The notes below the pieces were generated by a model that had not been told where the DNA came from, did not search any database, and worked only from the letters and a program-made list of their open reading frames with translations. 64,000 bases of DNA from Cryptomeria japonica. Its lineage: Eukaryota; Streptophyta; Pinopsida; Cupressales; Cupressaceae. This document shows, one piece after another, positions 34,996 through 47,415 of the stretch (within the stretch, counting starts at the first letter, position 1; every line of letters begins with the position of its first letter). The stretch lies in assembly GCF_030272615.1 (NCBI RefSeq), contig NC_081406.1:468948400-469012399 (forward strand), in the 5' to 3' direction. Both the position numbers and the translations under genes were made by a program.

Positions 34996-35835
34996 CTAAA
35001 TTTTGGGCATGACACCTTGTTCTTGTTTTTCAAGTCCTTGTCCACTATAGCCTTGTGTTGAAATGATATAATTGTCAATCTCATAAGATGTTTTTAACTG
35101 TGAAGGAGAAGGGATTTCTTTATGAATTTCTTCAAAATTTGTTGTGTAAGGAAAAGTCGAAGGACCAAAAGGATGAATAGATGAAGGGTTATCCTTTATA
35201 GGAAGATTACCCTTTTCATGATTAATATTCATGTCCATTTTGTTAGGTTGGGAAGGAGGATCCCTATCATCTAAGGCTTCATCTTTTCTCAATGTTATGT
35301 TAAGAGATAGGTCATGAAAAAAATGCATAACATCATATTGCCTACAAATATGTTGATGATGAAGATGAGCCCTAGAAGAATAAGGAAGATCTAGAGAGAT
35401 TGATATACCAACATGTTTACCTTGGCCTCCTTTCTCTAAAGTACATTTTATGAGAATAAGATGGTTTGATTTTGATCTTGAATGTTGTCTCTCCATTAGA
35501 GAGATCATCGATAGTGTCCTCATTAACAAAAGATACCCTAGGAGAGGTACAAGTGTTGTTATTTCAATGTCATCCTTAGAATTATCAAGGGTATTATCCA
35601 CCAAAACTTTTATAAAATCCACATATTCCATTAATTTCCTTAAAAATGTTTTAATATGAGAACATGAAACATGGATAAATGCCTTGAAAAAAGATCTATA
35701 TGTAGGAAGTATTGTTGAAACCCTTATTATACAATATGTGAAAGCACTATCAAAGAATGAAAGAAACATGAAATGGAAGAATCTATTATCCAACACATGA
35801 TTTTGATGAAAATCGCTAACAAATAATGTAATCAC
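34996..35835 (-). CDS. Unrecognised 279-codon ORF
   Basis: The longest uninterrupted frame in the window, starting at 35835. The N-terminal part is hydrophobic/aromatic (FFHFMFLSFFDSAF). The middle is charged (TLEKGGQGKHVGISISLDLP) and the C-terminal half is polar and Pro/Ser/Asn-rich (DRDPPSQPNKMDMN, IHPFGPSTFPY). The last few codons run into the R2 edge. I see no known domain, signal for translation or homologous neighbour. Its length in AT-rich DNA is notable but may be chance, or it may be the remnant of an element's accessory ORF. Confidence 0.25.
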   Translation of the reverse strand: MITLFVSDFHQNHVLDNRFFHFMFLSFFDSAFTYCIIRVSTILPTYRSFFKAFIHVSCSHIKTFLRKLMEYVDFIKVLVDNTLDNSKDDIEITTLVPLLGYLLLMRTLSMISLMERQHSRSKSNHLILIKCTLEKGGQGKHVGISISLDLPYSSRAHLHHQHICRQYDVMHFFHDLSLNITLRKDEALDDRDPPSQPNKMDMNINHEKGNLPIKDNPSSIHPFGPSTFPYTTNFEEIHKEIPSPSQLKTSYEIDNYIISTQGYSGQGLEKQEQGVMPKI

Positions 35836-36771
35836 ATGTGAAATAGAAAACCAATTAGATATGAAAACACCAAATTAGAAATATGCAAAATGTAAGAAGC
35901 ATAAAGTTCACGAAAATGTAATGGATGAAAAATTAGGGTTTCACAACTTAAGCCTTGTAAACTAGGAAATTACCTAACTTTCCAAACAAAATATTAAAGG
36001 GAGAACTCAATTGATCCAATGCAAGAGGATTGAATGCAGATCAAGTTATTTTATTTTTTTTAGTTAAAATTATTTTGAATGTATTTTAATGCTAGATCCA
36101 AGGTTAATGATGAAGAATTGACATGAAACGGTAGAAACTACAAGCTGCAAATACATAATGCAGACACGAGGCTAAGTTTGAGTAGAAGAGACAAAAGAGC
36201 ACCTATTATTACATGTTTAGCCTTAAAGTGTGGGACCATGTGGCAATTTGCATACTAGTCCCTAATGTTGGATGCAGATGGACTAGAATCTTTTAGAATC
36301 ATCATGTCACATAAAATTTGTTCCCAGAATCTCATTGAAAATGCTTGGGACCATGGTGATTTTCATCCCAATCCTTGATTTTTCATATCTGTAAAAGTTA
36401 GATGTGATTGTTGTCATCTCCTCTATCAAAATATCCATCTGTGGCCCCTAGATCTATCGCCTACACAAAAAGAAGGGGAATAATTTTATTGATAGGGATT
36501 GGACCTAAGTCAAACCCTAGGTTTGGAATTAACCCTTGAATTAAATTTAATTATGAATTTAAATGTAAATATTGAAGTAAATGTTGAATCATAAACCTCA
36601 AATATGTTGCAATCAATAATGGACTGAAATCACTAGGTGAGGAATTGCACCAACTCATTTAAATTAGATCCTATTTAAGGAGGACTAGGATGCCCCAAGT
36701 GTCATGGTCCTCGGACTAGGACACCCTGGACACCATGGTCCACCAAAAATAGGGAAAACTAGTGGGAGATC
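35836..36771. other. No gene recognised
   Basis: AT-rich intergenic sequence without clear repeats, coding frames or element signals. It ends at the X LTR. Confidence 0.5.
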
Positions 36772-38101
36772 TGTTATTATGAGGATCCGGTTACTACTGA
36801 GAGGAGGGGGTGAATCAGTAGTAAAACAATTCTGCAATACTTCAAAAACCTTTACTGGTAACTACTCAAACAATCTTTGTAATTAGATTTAACAAATCAT
36901 TCACTCAAGTGTTCATCAATATGTAAACAAACTAAAGATATCAAATTCTTAAATCAACAATGCAACCACCATATGAACACAAAGCTTTTTCACGTGGAAA
37001 CCCAACTGGGAAAAACCACAGTGGGAATTAGCACCCACAAAATATTTTCACTTTTGGAATGTACTCGGTTAAAGGCCTAGCTTGATTAAGAGCTTAAAAT
37101 ATGCCCGGTTAAGAGAAGACCCTATTAGGAGTCACCCGATCAAGGGATTTTACCTCAGCCCTGTTAGGAGATCTACCCTGATAGGAGTAACCTTTTTAGA
37201 GGATTTCTAACTCAAGTTAATGAGCCACTTGATGAAGGAATTTACAATATAAGACCTATTAGGATCTACCCGGTTAAGGGATTTCAAACTATTTTAAATG
37301 TTAGGGAACAACATGGGAAATGATCTAATTACAACACTTCCTTTCTTTCTAGTACAAATCCATTTTAGCATAACTCTTCTACACACATGCAGACACTTCA
37401 ATCTGGTTAGACAATACCTTCTCCTTAAACTACCAACACAAAATCTCTTCTCCAACTAGCCCTAAATACATTTTTAAGTTAGGGTGCCTACAAACCCTAA
37501 TTACATCAACAAGATACAATGAATTTACATTACAAACCATTACAACAAATTTCTAGATGATTTTCGTCATTGAATGATCACCATGCATCGATTTGATAAA
37601 CAATCAAACCCTTGTCACATTCTGCTATGTACTTTTTTTTTCACAAGAAATATGATCCTTGTACATGCTCAAATGCCTTCTTATCATTAAACATAGATTA
37701 AGACACAACATCACTAAGTTATGATCATGATAAGATCCACCACCAAACCTTAAATCATTACCGGTTAAAGATCTGTTACCGATATACATTCTTCTTCATA
37801 GAGTTCATGACAATCAATCATAACTCACTCAATACTCCAAATCTATTGATGTTGTTTAAAACATAGGTCCATGTTCCTATCTTCAACACTCTTGTAAAAC
37901 CACAATGTCTAACTCTTCACCAATCATTTGTACCAGTCACTTGATCATCTCTTTGTTCCTATTTACCATGTTGTCAATCGATTCCACTACCAGTTAGGCT
38001 ATACCAATAGATCTAGATGACCTACATGACTAAACAAACATGGCTGCCATCAATGACAACACAAATAAAATCATCAAACAACTTATTACATCAAGCCAAC
38101 A
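36772..38101 (-). mobile_element. 3' LTR of copia element X
   Basis: The plus strand runs TGTTATTATGAGG ... ATCAAGCCAACA, so on the sense strand it starts TGTTGGCTTGATG, with a PPT (AAGGGGGAGAT) immediately inside at 38102-38111. It contains degenerate repeats of 'cccgg.taaggg/ taggag' type at 37065-37275. It carries the C-rich hairpin. It is the 3' LTR of a minus-strand element whose pol fragment is at 38545-38936. Confidence 0.75.
36791..36824 (-). promoter_or_regulatory. LTR-terminal hairpin with C-rich loop (X)
   Basis: Perfect 10-bp arms TTACTACTGA (36791-36800) and TCAGTAGTAA (36815-36824) enclose GAGGAGGGGGTGAA. This is the longest stem of this type in the window. Confidence 0.65.
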
Positions 38102-38544
38102 ATCTCCCCCTTGACATCATATACCTGATCACATCAACTTTATCGATCATCTTCTCATCATCATCTCCATCAATTTTGCCAACAATATGCCAATAATCTC
38201 CCCCTTTGGCATTGATGGCAACACCAAAATAGAAACACCAAAAGCTCATCATGCAAAACTGGAACTCTAACTATTATGACTATTGTACTTGTTATTCTCC
38301 CTTCATCAGTTCTTCTCTTTCTTCTCTTCATTGTTCTTCTCCTCCTTTACTTTTCTCTCCCCCTTTGACAACAATGCCAAAGTTGCAAAGTGTCAAATTC
38401 ATCTTCTATTGCTATTGTTATCTTCATCTCTACTGCTCTTTTTTTCTTCATCTCAACTGCTCCCCCTGAGGAGTAGCTCTTTTCTCATCAATACACAATG
38501 AAAGATATTTAATTACTCCACTGGATTGATGCTGCTACAACATC
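38102..38544 (-). mobile_element. X 3' untranslated region
   Basis: Non-coding DNA between pol and LTR, with PPT-like tracts at 38102, about 38197 ('atctccccctttggcattgatgg') and 38358 ('tctccccctttgacaacaatgcc'). Pyrimidine-rich runs fill 38300-38460. Confidence 0.6.
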
Positions 38545-38936
38545 TTAGTTAGCCTTCTGCAAGGGTATAACCCCCAGTTTGCCTCTGAGATACTGAAAGG
38601 TTGCTTTAGGAAATGACTTAGTGAAGTTTTCAGCCAACTATTCCTTGCTTGATACATGATCCATCCTAACTTTCTTTTCTTGCACTCTTTCTCTCAAATA
38701 ATGATACTTCATTTCAATATGATTTGTTCTAGAACACAATACAGGATTTTTTGAAATGCTTATTGCACTTGTATTATCACAATATATGACCACCAGTTCT
38801 GTCATATTCTCCATGAATCCTTCTAATACAAGTCTCATCCATATTTCTTGAGTACAGTTCATAGATGCAGCCACATACTCTGCTTTTGTTGTAGATTGAG
38901 AAATGCAACTTTGTTTCTTACTAGTCCAGGATACCA
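38545..38936 (-). pseudogene. Copia RNase H fragment of element X
   Basis: The C-terminal end of a copia polyprotein. It reads MVSWTSKKQSCISQSTTKAE, YVAASMNC, VIYCDNTSAISISKNPV, NHIEMKYHYLRERVQ, then SSKE*LAENFTKSFPKATF to a stop at 38545. These are standard copia RNase H motifs, and the stop replaces the expected Gln before LA(D/E)-FTK. Upstream coding sequence is cut off exactly at the C1 LTR (38937), so C1 inserted into X. Confidence 0.88.
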
Positions 38937-40167
38937 TGTTAGACAGTTCAAATAACCAAAAGACAACTAAGGGAGAGGGGGGGTGAATCAGTTGTCACCA
39001 GATTATCAGAACCTTAAGAAATTAAAACTTTAATATCAAAACCTGAAAGACCAATACCGGAATGCATAAACCAAATAATGAAATAGTAAATATACCAATT
39101 AAGCATAAACAATAATTAGAGAATAAATACCATCCACATGACACCAAGATTTGTATGTGGAAAACCCGGTAAAGGGAAAAAACATGGTGGGAAGCCTACC
39201 CATAGTCAGATAATACTTCTGCAATAAGAATGTGATTACAAATGAGGGGCCTACATTTGCAGGAAGGCCAACAACCTAGAGCACACTGGTCATCACAAAA
39301 GGAGTCTCACTGACTACATAAAAATCCAAACTACAATCTAGACGAAAGAATGAACTACAATGATAACATCTCCTATTCCTGAGTACAATTCCAGTTAAGC
39401 TGAATACCAAAGGACTAAATCCTCTTACATAAACCCAAATTGATCATCAATGACTGACCAAATCCTCTGCCTGAATGATTATTACATTATTCGCTCCTTA
39501 CATATCCTTTTTTCATCCTCACACTCCTCCTATGATCTACAATGAGATCTTACATTATATATCTACAAACCCTCGACCATAAACAATAAGGTCAGCCACC
39601 ATACAATAAAACAATTACATAATTACAAAACATGTCGGCCTGAGACCAAACAAATAATATCCAACTCATAAGACATCCCAGAAACACATCGAGAAGTCCA
39701 ATCAACACGTTACATTAACTCGGTCCATAACATAGATAAACCGGGACCCAATTTAGGTCCATACACGCTTAAGAAATGATACCAATCAATCAAGTCTCAA
39801 AAAACAATCACCATTAGCATCTTGAATCTTGACTAGAAGCCACACCAACACAACTTATGCATATCATCAAAGATCTTCAACAAAGCATTGCTTGTGAAAC
39901 CCTCTCTGGAACAACAAACCAAGCTTGCTAGCATATAGGATAGCATCCGATCACCAGATCAAAACCAACCGACTGAACATGAATCTGTGTAGCATGAATA
40001 AGCCAATTCCAAAAGCCAAAACATACCGGAGCATACTAGATCATCATGATCTAATCCAATAAGAAACCAAGCAATTTATCGAGACGAGAAGGATATCATT
40101 AAAGAAACCAAAATAGCTAGTGTTGACATCAATGTAACACATAATCAATTTCTCCAAATGGCCAACA
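38937..40167 (-). mobile_element. Complete 3' LTR of C1 (copy B)
   Basis: It runs TGTTAGACAGTTC ... AATGGCCAACA, 1231 bp, with the PPT directly inside at 40168-40179. The left neighbour is X pol. This is the only full-length C1 LTR in the window and is the reference for the truncated pieces at 63-306, 4929-5272 and 44679-45013. Confidence 0.85.
38962..38996 (-). promoter_or_regulatory. LTR-terminal hairpin with C-rich loop (C1, copy B 3' LTR)
   Basis: The arms GACAACTAA and TCAGTTGTC pair at all but one position around GGGAGAGGGGGGGTGAA. Confidence 0.55.
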
Positions 40168-40179
40168 ATCTCCCCCTTT
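40168..40179 (-). promoter_or_regulatory. Polypurine tract of C1 (copy B)
   Basis: Sense-strand AAAGGGGGAGAT abuts the 3' LTR. Additional PPT-like tracts lie near 40317 and 40362 in the 3' untranslated region. Confidence 0.7.
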
Positions 40180-40529
40180 GGCATTGACGACAACACTAGA
40201 TGTGAAAACATCCAAGTGCCAAGAAATGCTAAACAAATCTTGCATCCAAGAATATAACAATGAAGTTCTGATTAATACTCCCTATAAATGATATCACAAT
40301 TAAGTTCTACAAATTTCTCCCCCTAATGTATATATCCCTTAAGTTTTCACTTGAATATCTCTCCCCCTTTGACATCAATGCCAGAAATCTGACAAAAATA
40401 TCAAAGAAAAAATATAAACCACTGAATCACAAGGCTAACTACTCCCCTTGAGCAGTAGCATCCCCACATTAATCCATAATGACTAATATCTCTGATAATG
40501 TATACCGGATTGATGCCAAATAGCATCAA

Positions 40530-43500
40530 TCATTTCTTTGTTGGAGGGACAAGAACACCTAATCTATCTCTGAGGTACTCAAATAATTCTTTAGGCAAAG
40601 GTTTAGTGAAGATGTTTGCAATCTACTCTTTAATATTCACATAAACCAGTCTAACCTTATTTTCTTCCACCTTCTCCTTCAAAAATTTATACTTTATAGA
40701 TACGTGCTTTGTCTTAGAGTGAAATACTGGATTCTTTGATATGTCTATAGTAGCAAAATTATCACAATGAATAAATACCGGTCCAATGCAATGCACTTTA
40801 ATATCCTTCAACATTTGCTTCATCCATAGTTCTTGTGTATAGTTAGTAGCAGCAACAACATGCTCAGCTTCAGCAATAGATAAAGAATTACATGATTGTT
40901 TCTTGCTAATCCATGAAACCAACTTCTTTCCAAGAAAGAAAGATCCACCAGAAGTACTTTTACAATGATCAACATCACCTGCCCAATATGCATCTGTATA
41001 TGCACATAAAGTAAAGTCATCATCTTTAGGGTAGCACAAACCATATTCAGATGTACCTTGCAAGTATCTAAAAATTATTTTCACCACATTCTCATGATTT
41101 TCTCTAGGATCACTTTGATATCTTGATGCAATGCAAACAACATTCATTATATTAGGCCTAGTCTGAGTCAAATATAGTAGGCCTCCAATCATAGACTTGT
41201 ATCTTGTAGGATTCACTAGTCCAGATACATCTTTCCTTTTCAATTTCTCACTTGTAACCATTTCTCAATTTCTCAATTTCCCCAATCATAGACATTTCAA
41301 ATTCTTTCTCCATATTTTTAGAAAATTCCATGCACAACTTATCTTCACCTCAAAAAATAATGTCATCAACAAAAACATCAATAATTAATATATCATCATC
41401 AATGACTTTATAATATAGATTACTATCAACATTACCTTTAGTGAAACAAAGCTTCAAAAGATATTTATCTAACCTTGCATACCAAGCTCTAGGTGCATGT
41501 TTCAATCCCTATAAAGCTTTCCTTAACCTGCAAACCATGTTTTTAACATCTGAAAGTGAAAAACCATCAGGTTGCTCAATATAAACTTCCTCATCAAGAT
41601 CCCCATTCAGAAAGGCACACTTAACATCCATCTAATAAACCTTGTATTTTTTATGTGCAACATAGGCAAGAAATAATCTTACAACTTCAATCCTAGTTAT
41701 AGGTGCAAAATTTTCACCATAATCAATTCCTTCCTTTTGAAAATATCCTTTACAAACCAATCTTGTTTTATTCCTTACAACTTGTCCATCTTCATTCAAT
41801 TTGTTCCTAAAAACCCATTTAGTTCCAATAACATTCTTATTATTAGGTTGGGGAACTAAAATCCATGTGTTATTCTTCTTTATCTGATCTAATTCTTCTT
41901 CCATATCTTTCATCCAACATTCATCTTTACATGCATCAATTATTGATATCGGTTCAACTTGAGAAATTAAACATACCTCATTAGCTACCAATCTCCTTCT
42001 TGTCATCACTTCATTGTTCTTATCCCCAATGATCTGATCTTCTAAATGATTCATCCTTACATACCTAGAGGAGTCTTCTGATTCTCTATTCCTCTTTCTG
42101 GATCTTTAGTTACTGTTGAATTTTCTAATACTGCCAGAGTAACAACTTCAACATTTTGTTTTATTAAAGGTGTTACCGGTTCTTGCTCATAAACTCTGAT
42201 TTGAATATTATTAAGCCCGTCCACCTTGACATTAGTGCTCTCCACAATTCAGTGCAATATCTTGTTATAACATCTATATGCTTTGCTTTCATTAGAATAA
42301 CTAAGAAATATTCCTTCATCACATCTAGGATCAAATTTGTCAATGAAATAATCTCTCTTCTTATAACATTTACTACCAAAGATTCTAAAATACTTAATTG
42401 TAGGTGTATTGCCAAACCATAATCCATAAGGTGTTTTACCAGTTTCTCCTTTAATATGTACTCTGTTGAATGTATAAAGTGTTGTGCTCACTGCTTCTCT
42501 CCAATAGATATGAGGTAGATTAACTTCCATCATCATTGTTTTATAAGAATCCAAGATAGTTATGTTCTTCCTTTCCACAACTCCATTTTGTTGAGGTGTC
42601 TGGGGAGCAGAAAATTGTCTCCTTATACCATGCTTCTCACAAAAGTTATTAGACTCATCGGATGTGAATTGTCCACTATGATCTGACCTTAAACACTTAA
42701 TCTTCAATCTTGTCTATTTTTCAACTTTAGCTTTAAATATTTTAAACTATTCAAAAGCCTCAGATTTATCCCTTAGAAAAGTAAGCCACATCATTCTAGA
42801 ATAATCATCAATGATTAGCATAAAATATCTATCACCTTAAAAACTTTTAACTCTAGCAAGGCCACACAGATCAGTATGAATAAGATCAAGAAAATCATTA
42901 GATTTGTCTTGTATACTCTTAAAAGAGGTTATAACATGTTTTCCCATTTGACATTCCTTACATACCGGATTATAGGGCTTCACAATCTTAGGTATATCTC
43001 TAACTACCTTAGTTGAAGTGATCTTTACCATGCAATCAAAATTCACATGAAATAGCCTTTTATGCCATATCCAACTCTCATAAATTTGTGCAATCAAACA
43101 TAACTTCTTAACGGAGTTCAAATGAAATATATTACCTTTTGTCTAAGTACCGGTTACAATCTCCAAACCAAATCTATTAATGATTTTGCATTTTCCATCC
43201 TTGAATTGTAATTGAAATCCTTTATCCACCAATTTTCCTACACTCAAAAGATTATGCCTCAAACCTTCAACATAATAAACATTATCAGTATTGTGCTTAC
43301 CATCCAATGATATAGTTCATTTTCCCTTGATCATACATGCTTTGTCATCTCCAAATCTAACCAAACCACCATCAAATTCCTTCAAAGGTAGAAAATTCCT
43401 TTTGTCTCCATTCATATGATGTGAACATCCATTGTCAATTACCCATTCATCCTTATCTTCAATTTTAGCAGCTAGGGTCTTCTCTTCAGGTACATTTTCT

Positions 43501-44639
43501 TCCAGTGCTGGTACATCTTCCTTGATAGCTAGGAACACCCATTCCTTTCCATTTTTGGAACTACTAGCAGAGTCTTATGTCGGTTCATCATCATAATCAA
43601 TCACACCTTCGTCATCCACAATTTAGCATGATTTATCTTTGTTTTGCATGTACTTATACTCATTCTAATATCTAAGGTTAGGCTTAAAAGATATTCTATC
43701 TCTTTCTTAAAATCTTGAATTCATTTCAAGAAATTTAGATGAAAAATGACCTATCTTATTACATGCAAAACATTTAAAAGGTGTTTTTCCTTCATACTTA
43801 CTTCCTACTGGTCCTTTAGGTACTCTTCTAGAAAATAGGTCTTCAAGTTTCTCAAATTATTTATCTTCTCTCTTGATATCATCCAATTGCTTTGAATACA
43901 AAGCTTTCCAATCTTTCTTGCCTGTTATTGATGTAAATGCATGAAAAGTAGGTTCAGACTTCACAGCTCTAGAAGGTCCAAATTATTCAAGCTTGAAAGA
44001 AGATAATTTCACAACCAAGGTATCTCTATTGACAAAAGTATTAGCCATTGTTCTCAATTCATTAATTGCAGTAGCCTTCATCTTATAAGCCAGTAGAAAA
44101 GCTTTCAGAACTTTAGAAACTATTTCATCTTCACTCAAAGTTCCACGACAACATTGAATTCCCATAATAATTTCATTTACCCTTTCCATGAATATAGTAA
44201 TCCTTTCATCTTCTTCCATCTTCAAGTTTTCATATTTCACCCGATAACCATCAAGTTTAGCAATCTTAATAGTAGGGTCACCTTCATTAAGAGTCTCCAA
44301 CTTGTCCCATATAGCCTTTGTTGATGATTTGTCAGTTAATCACATTATTTGCTGATCAGAAAGTGCACACAGGAGGGCTTCTCTTGGTCTACAATCATTC
44401 TCAAGCTCCTTATCCAAGTTTTCTGGAGGAGGATTTCCAGATGACAGATTAAAAGGTGTAACACCATTCTCTAAAATTTCCCAAATTTCCTCATAGAGAC
44501 ATCTCAGATGAGTCTCCATCCGAATCTTCCATACTCTATAATTTGTTCCATCAAGCCTAGGAATATCTCTCTGAAAGATAACAACATACGAACTAGATGA
44601 ACTTGAACTTTTAGTCACCATAGGATCTTCCTCAAACAA
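40530..44639 (-). pseudogene. Ty1/copia gag-pol pseudogene, element C1 copy B
   Basis: Same domain order as copy A. Gag has DGTNYRVWK, integrase has LRSDHSGQF and PQQNGVVERK, RT has NTWILVPQPNNKNVIGTKWV, and RNase H has YTDAYWAGDVD and HCDNFATIDISKNPVF. Some sites are better preserved than in A: IYWREAVSTT keeps Trp where A has a stop, and SKQLDD keeps Gln where A has TAA. Most stops are shared with A (VY*MDV, KAL*GL, IF*GED, T*DSA, E*IAD). About 110 bp of RT are deleted around 41270, where a short 'tttctcaa' duplication is left. It is inactive. Confidence 0.92.
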
Positions 44640-44664
44640 TTAAGCTTCTATAAAGCAGACCAAA

Positions 44665-44676
44665 GCTCTGATACCA
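44665..44676 (-). other. Primer-binding site of C1 (copy B)
   Basis: The minus strand reads TGGTATCAGAGC, two bases from the LTR start at 44679. Confidence 0.9.
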
Positions 44677-44678
44677 AT

Positions 44679-45013
44679 TGCTAGAGAATTCAAATAACTG
44701 GAAGACAACTGAGAGGGGGGGCTGAATTGGTTGTCACCAGATTATAAGAACCTTAAGCAATTAAAACTTTAATACGAGAACCCAAAAGATCAATACCGGA
44801 ATGAATAAACCAAATACTGAAATAGAAGATATACCAATTAAGAATAAATAATAATTAGAGAGTAAATACCATCCACATGATACCAAGATTTGTATGTGGA
44901 AAACCCGGTAAAGGGAAAAAACAATGGTGGGAAGCCTACCCACAGTTAGATAATACTTCTGCAGTAAGTATGTGATTACAAATGAGGGGAATGCACTTGC
45001 AGGAAGGCCAACG
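44679..45013 (-). mobile_element. C1 5' LTR, truncated (copy B)
   Basis: It begins TGCTAGAGAATTC and breaks off at the same 'aggccaacgacc' junction as copy A, where T gag sequence follows. Comparison with the full LTR at 38937 shows that about 900 bp are missing. Confidence 0.8.
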
Positions 45014-46628
45014 ACCTTTATGGTTTTCATTTTGGTAGAGAGAGTGAGCCTTCTGGTTCTGAGCATTCTGGTTCACAGGCAGATTTCTTATAGCTTCATA
45101 TGGGTCTTCTTCTCGGTAACTTTGTTGATAGTAAAGGTTTGTTTTTCTTTACTCTCACTTGAAGAAGTAAATTATATCTCCTTGTCGGATGTGTCTTTTC
45201 TATTTAAACTCTATCCTTGTTCAAAACCTAAACCTCGGGTATCTTTTGTGTTCTTCTAATTACTCAACATTTTGTCCAAGGATTCAGTGTTGCCCTCATA
45301 CTTTCTCCTCATCTTCAACTCATCCTTTCTTATTTCAACCTCCTTTCTGAGCCTTACAATTTCTTCTTCCAAATTTTGATAATCCTTCTCTTTCTTTATC
45401 AAATCAGAGGATGTAACTTCACATATCCTCTTGGCCTCTTCCAACTGGAGTTTCAAATCAAAAATTGTTTTCTTGGACTCATCCAGGGATTGCTTCAAAT
45501 GGTATTGTTCTTTAGTAGCAACACACTTAACCTTCTTGAGATCTCTTCTTATTTTACTCAACTCTTCAAGAGGACTTATGAGCTCACCTTCCAAGTCCAC
45601 TTCAACTTCAGTGTCTTCATCTTCATTATCTTCATCAACTGGTTCATCTAGTTCCGTAAAGAGATTGGTTTTTCTTTCACCCTCACAACAATCACTTTCT
45701 TCATCTGAGGCATCATCTGCAAAAGTATACAGGTTGTTCTACTTTTGGTAGCTTCTTCTATCTTGTCAATATGCATTCTTCATTTATTCCTTACCCAAAG
45801 GTTTGCTAGTGCTTTGTTGCTCCTCTCCAGCATTCTCACTATAGGGAAATTTTGAACCAAAGTTTCCTATTTTACCATAGTTAAAAAATTTGAGAGGTAA
45901 TTTTCCTTTGTACTTACCGGATCCTCTTTTAAGCTTCCTTAAAAATAATTCTACCACTGCATCTGAGTCTTCACTAGATTCTCCATAAGTAATTTTTTCG
46001 TTACATTTTTTGATGGAGTTGAAAGCAGCCTCTTTCTTTGAAGTTCCTTCACCGGTTGTTCTCATCTCATAAGAAGTTAGGGATTCAAATAACTCATCCA
46101 TTGGAAAGTTTTTCAGATCCTTGGCTTCTTCTATTGTAGAGACATTTGTGTCATAATTAGATGTGAGTTATCTAAGTACCTTTTTGACAATCACTTCATC
46201 AGTTATATATTCTTTAAGTCCTCTAATAGTGTTCACTGTTTCATCAATTCTATGAAGATAATCAACAATCTTCTCTTCATATTTCATCTTCAAGCCTTCA
46301 AGCTGAACTCTTAGTGTTTATAGTTTATCCTCCTCAACCTTGACATCTCCTTGAAACAATCTCTTCAACTTATTCCAAGTTTCCTTGGTGGATGAGCAGT
46401 GCATAACCTCAACAAACTTATTATTAGACAGTCCATTGAGAATAACATGCTTGGCCTTGGAATTGTTTTCATACTCCTTCTTAGCATCTAGATCCATTGG
46501 AGGATTATTAGGGACAATATACCCATTGTTCACAGACATCCAAACATCAAAACCTAGGGAGGGTAGATAGGTTTCCATTTTTCTACTCCAGGGTAGATAG
46601 GTTTCCATTTTTCTACTCCAAAAGGCAT
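45014..46628 (-). pseudogene. Copia gag fragment of element T (copy B)
   Basis: Same content as 5273-6868: gag core FWSRKMETYLPSLGFDVWMSVNN, KETWNKLKRLFQGDVK, knuckle remnant FNYGKIGNFGSKF (more degraded than A, both flanking Cys lost), acidic stretch, coiled coil (45600-45256) and GLGFEQG. A perfect 30-bp tandem duplication at 46561-46620 repeats the WSRKMETYLP codons in frame. Confidence 0.8.
46561..46620. repeat. Perfect 30-bp tandem duplication
   Basis: Two identical copies (46561-46590, 46591-46620) beginning gggtagataggtttcc inside T gag. Copy A has a single copy, so the event is recent relative to the 18-kb duplication. Thirty bases keep the reading frame. Confidence 0.97.
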
Positions 46629-47276
46629 AGTATACACCTAAAAAAGGCATAGTATCTACTTATTAATAAATCTAAGGATTTAATTAATAGGTTCATTTCA
46701 TCCCCTTTAATTAGTTAATTCCCTCATCCAAAATCATTTCTTCTAATCCTTTAATTAATTAAAACAAATCAAATTCATGAGTTGTTGAGATTAATTAGCC
46801 TTTTTCATATTATTAAAAATTTTAAATTTCAAATTCTCCTAACTTCTACCACTCCTAAACCTAACCCATTCTACCTACCACCATGTCCCCTTTCATCCAA
46901 CATCTTCTAGAACTTTGTGACACTTGTCACTAAGTGTTCCCTTTCATCTAATTCCTTCTAGAAGCCTCTTGACACTTGTCACCATAGAGATGGCAGACGT
47001 TCCCTTTAGTCCAACCCCCTTTGCCATACTCCTCCATTTTAACCATTGATATCTTCAGATCAATCTTGATCGTTGATTCTTGTCACATCACTCCTAGCCT
47101 TGGAAATCCTATAAATAGACCTCATTTTGGAGCAATATGGGTCCTAATTTCATGTCCCAATTTCATACGATTTTTGCATATCATTTGATTGATATCATTC
47201 ATGTCCTAATTTACTAACCATTGCTTGTAATGATTTATTGAGTGCATTGTGTTTGTAGGTACAGGTACACTTTAGA
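46629..47276 (+). mobile_element. Solo LTR of gypsy family Q in T gag (copy B)
   Basis: Counterpart of 6869-7616 with about 110 bp deleted near its start ('acacctaaaaaaggcatagtatctactt', where a flank-like 'ggcatagtat' is repeated). The TATA box TATAAATA is at 47110-47117. Confidence 0.75.
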
Positions 47277-47340
47277 GAGCACGACAGTTGGTACCATCAA
47301 ACATGGGAGCTTTGGAGGAGGAGGATTCATTCCTTGCCAT
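47277..47340 (-). pseudogene. T gag N-terminus (copy B)
   Basis: The start codon is at 47340, and the same MARNESSSSKAPMFDGTN beginning is seen as in copy A, cut by the solo LTR. Confidence 0.7.
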
Positions 47341-47401
47341 TGTGTTCTTAAATTAGAATCTACCCAAGCTAGAGAAAGATTTGACAAATAGGGAACCTAA
47401 T

Positions 47402-47413
47402 GCTCTGATACCA
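47402..47413 (-). other. Primer-binding site of element T (copy B)
   Basis: The minus strand reads TGGTATCAGAGC, two bases inside the LTR. Confidence 0.9.
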
Positions 47414-47415
47414 AT

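Larger units (their letters stand above)
30692..35014 (-). repeat. R2, 4.3-kb LTR-like direct repeat
   Basis: Partner of R1 (19351-23765), strongly diverged but collinear along its length. The shared right end is GGGCATGACA (35005-35014), reading TGTCATGCCC on the minus strand. The sequences flanking the two right ends are both purine-rich on the minus strand (aaaaacaagaacaagg here, aaaaacaaagaaggatca at R1), which would suit a PPT before a 3' LTR. R2 carries the 39-bp array and one hairpin instead of R1's microsatellites. Confidence 0.6.
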
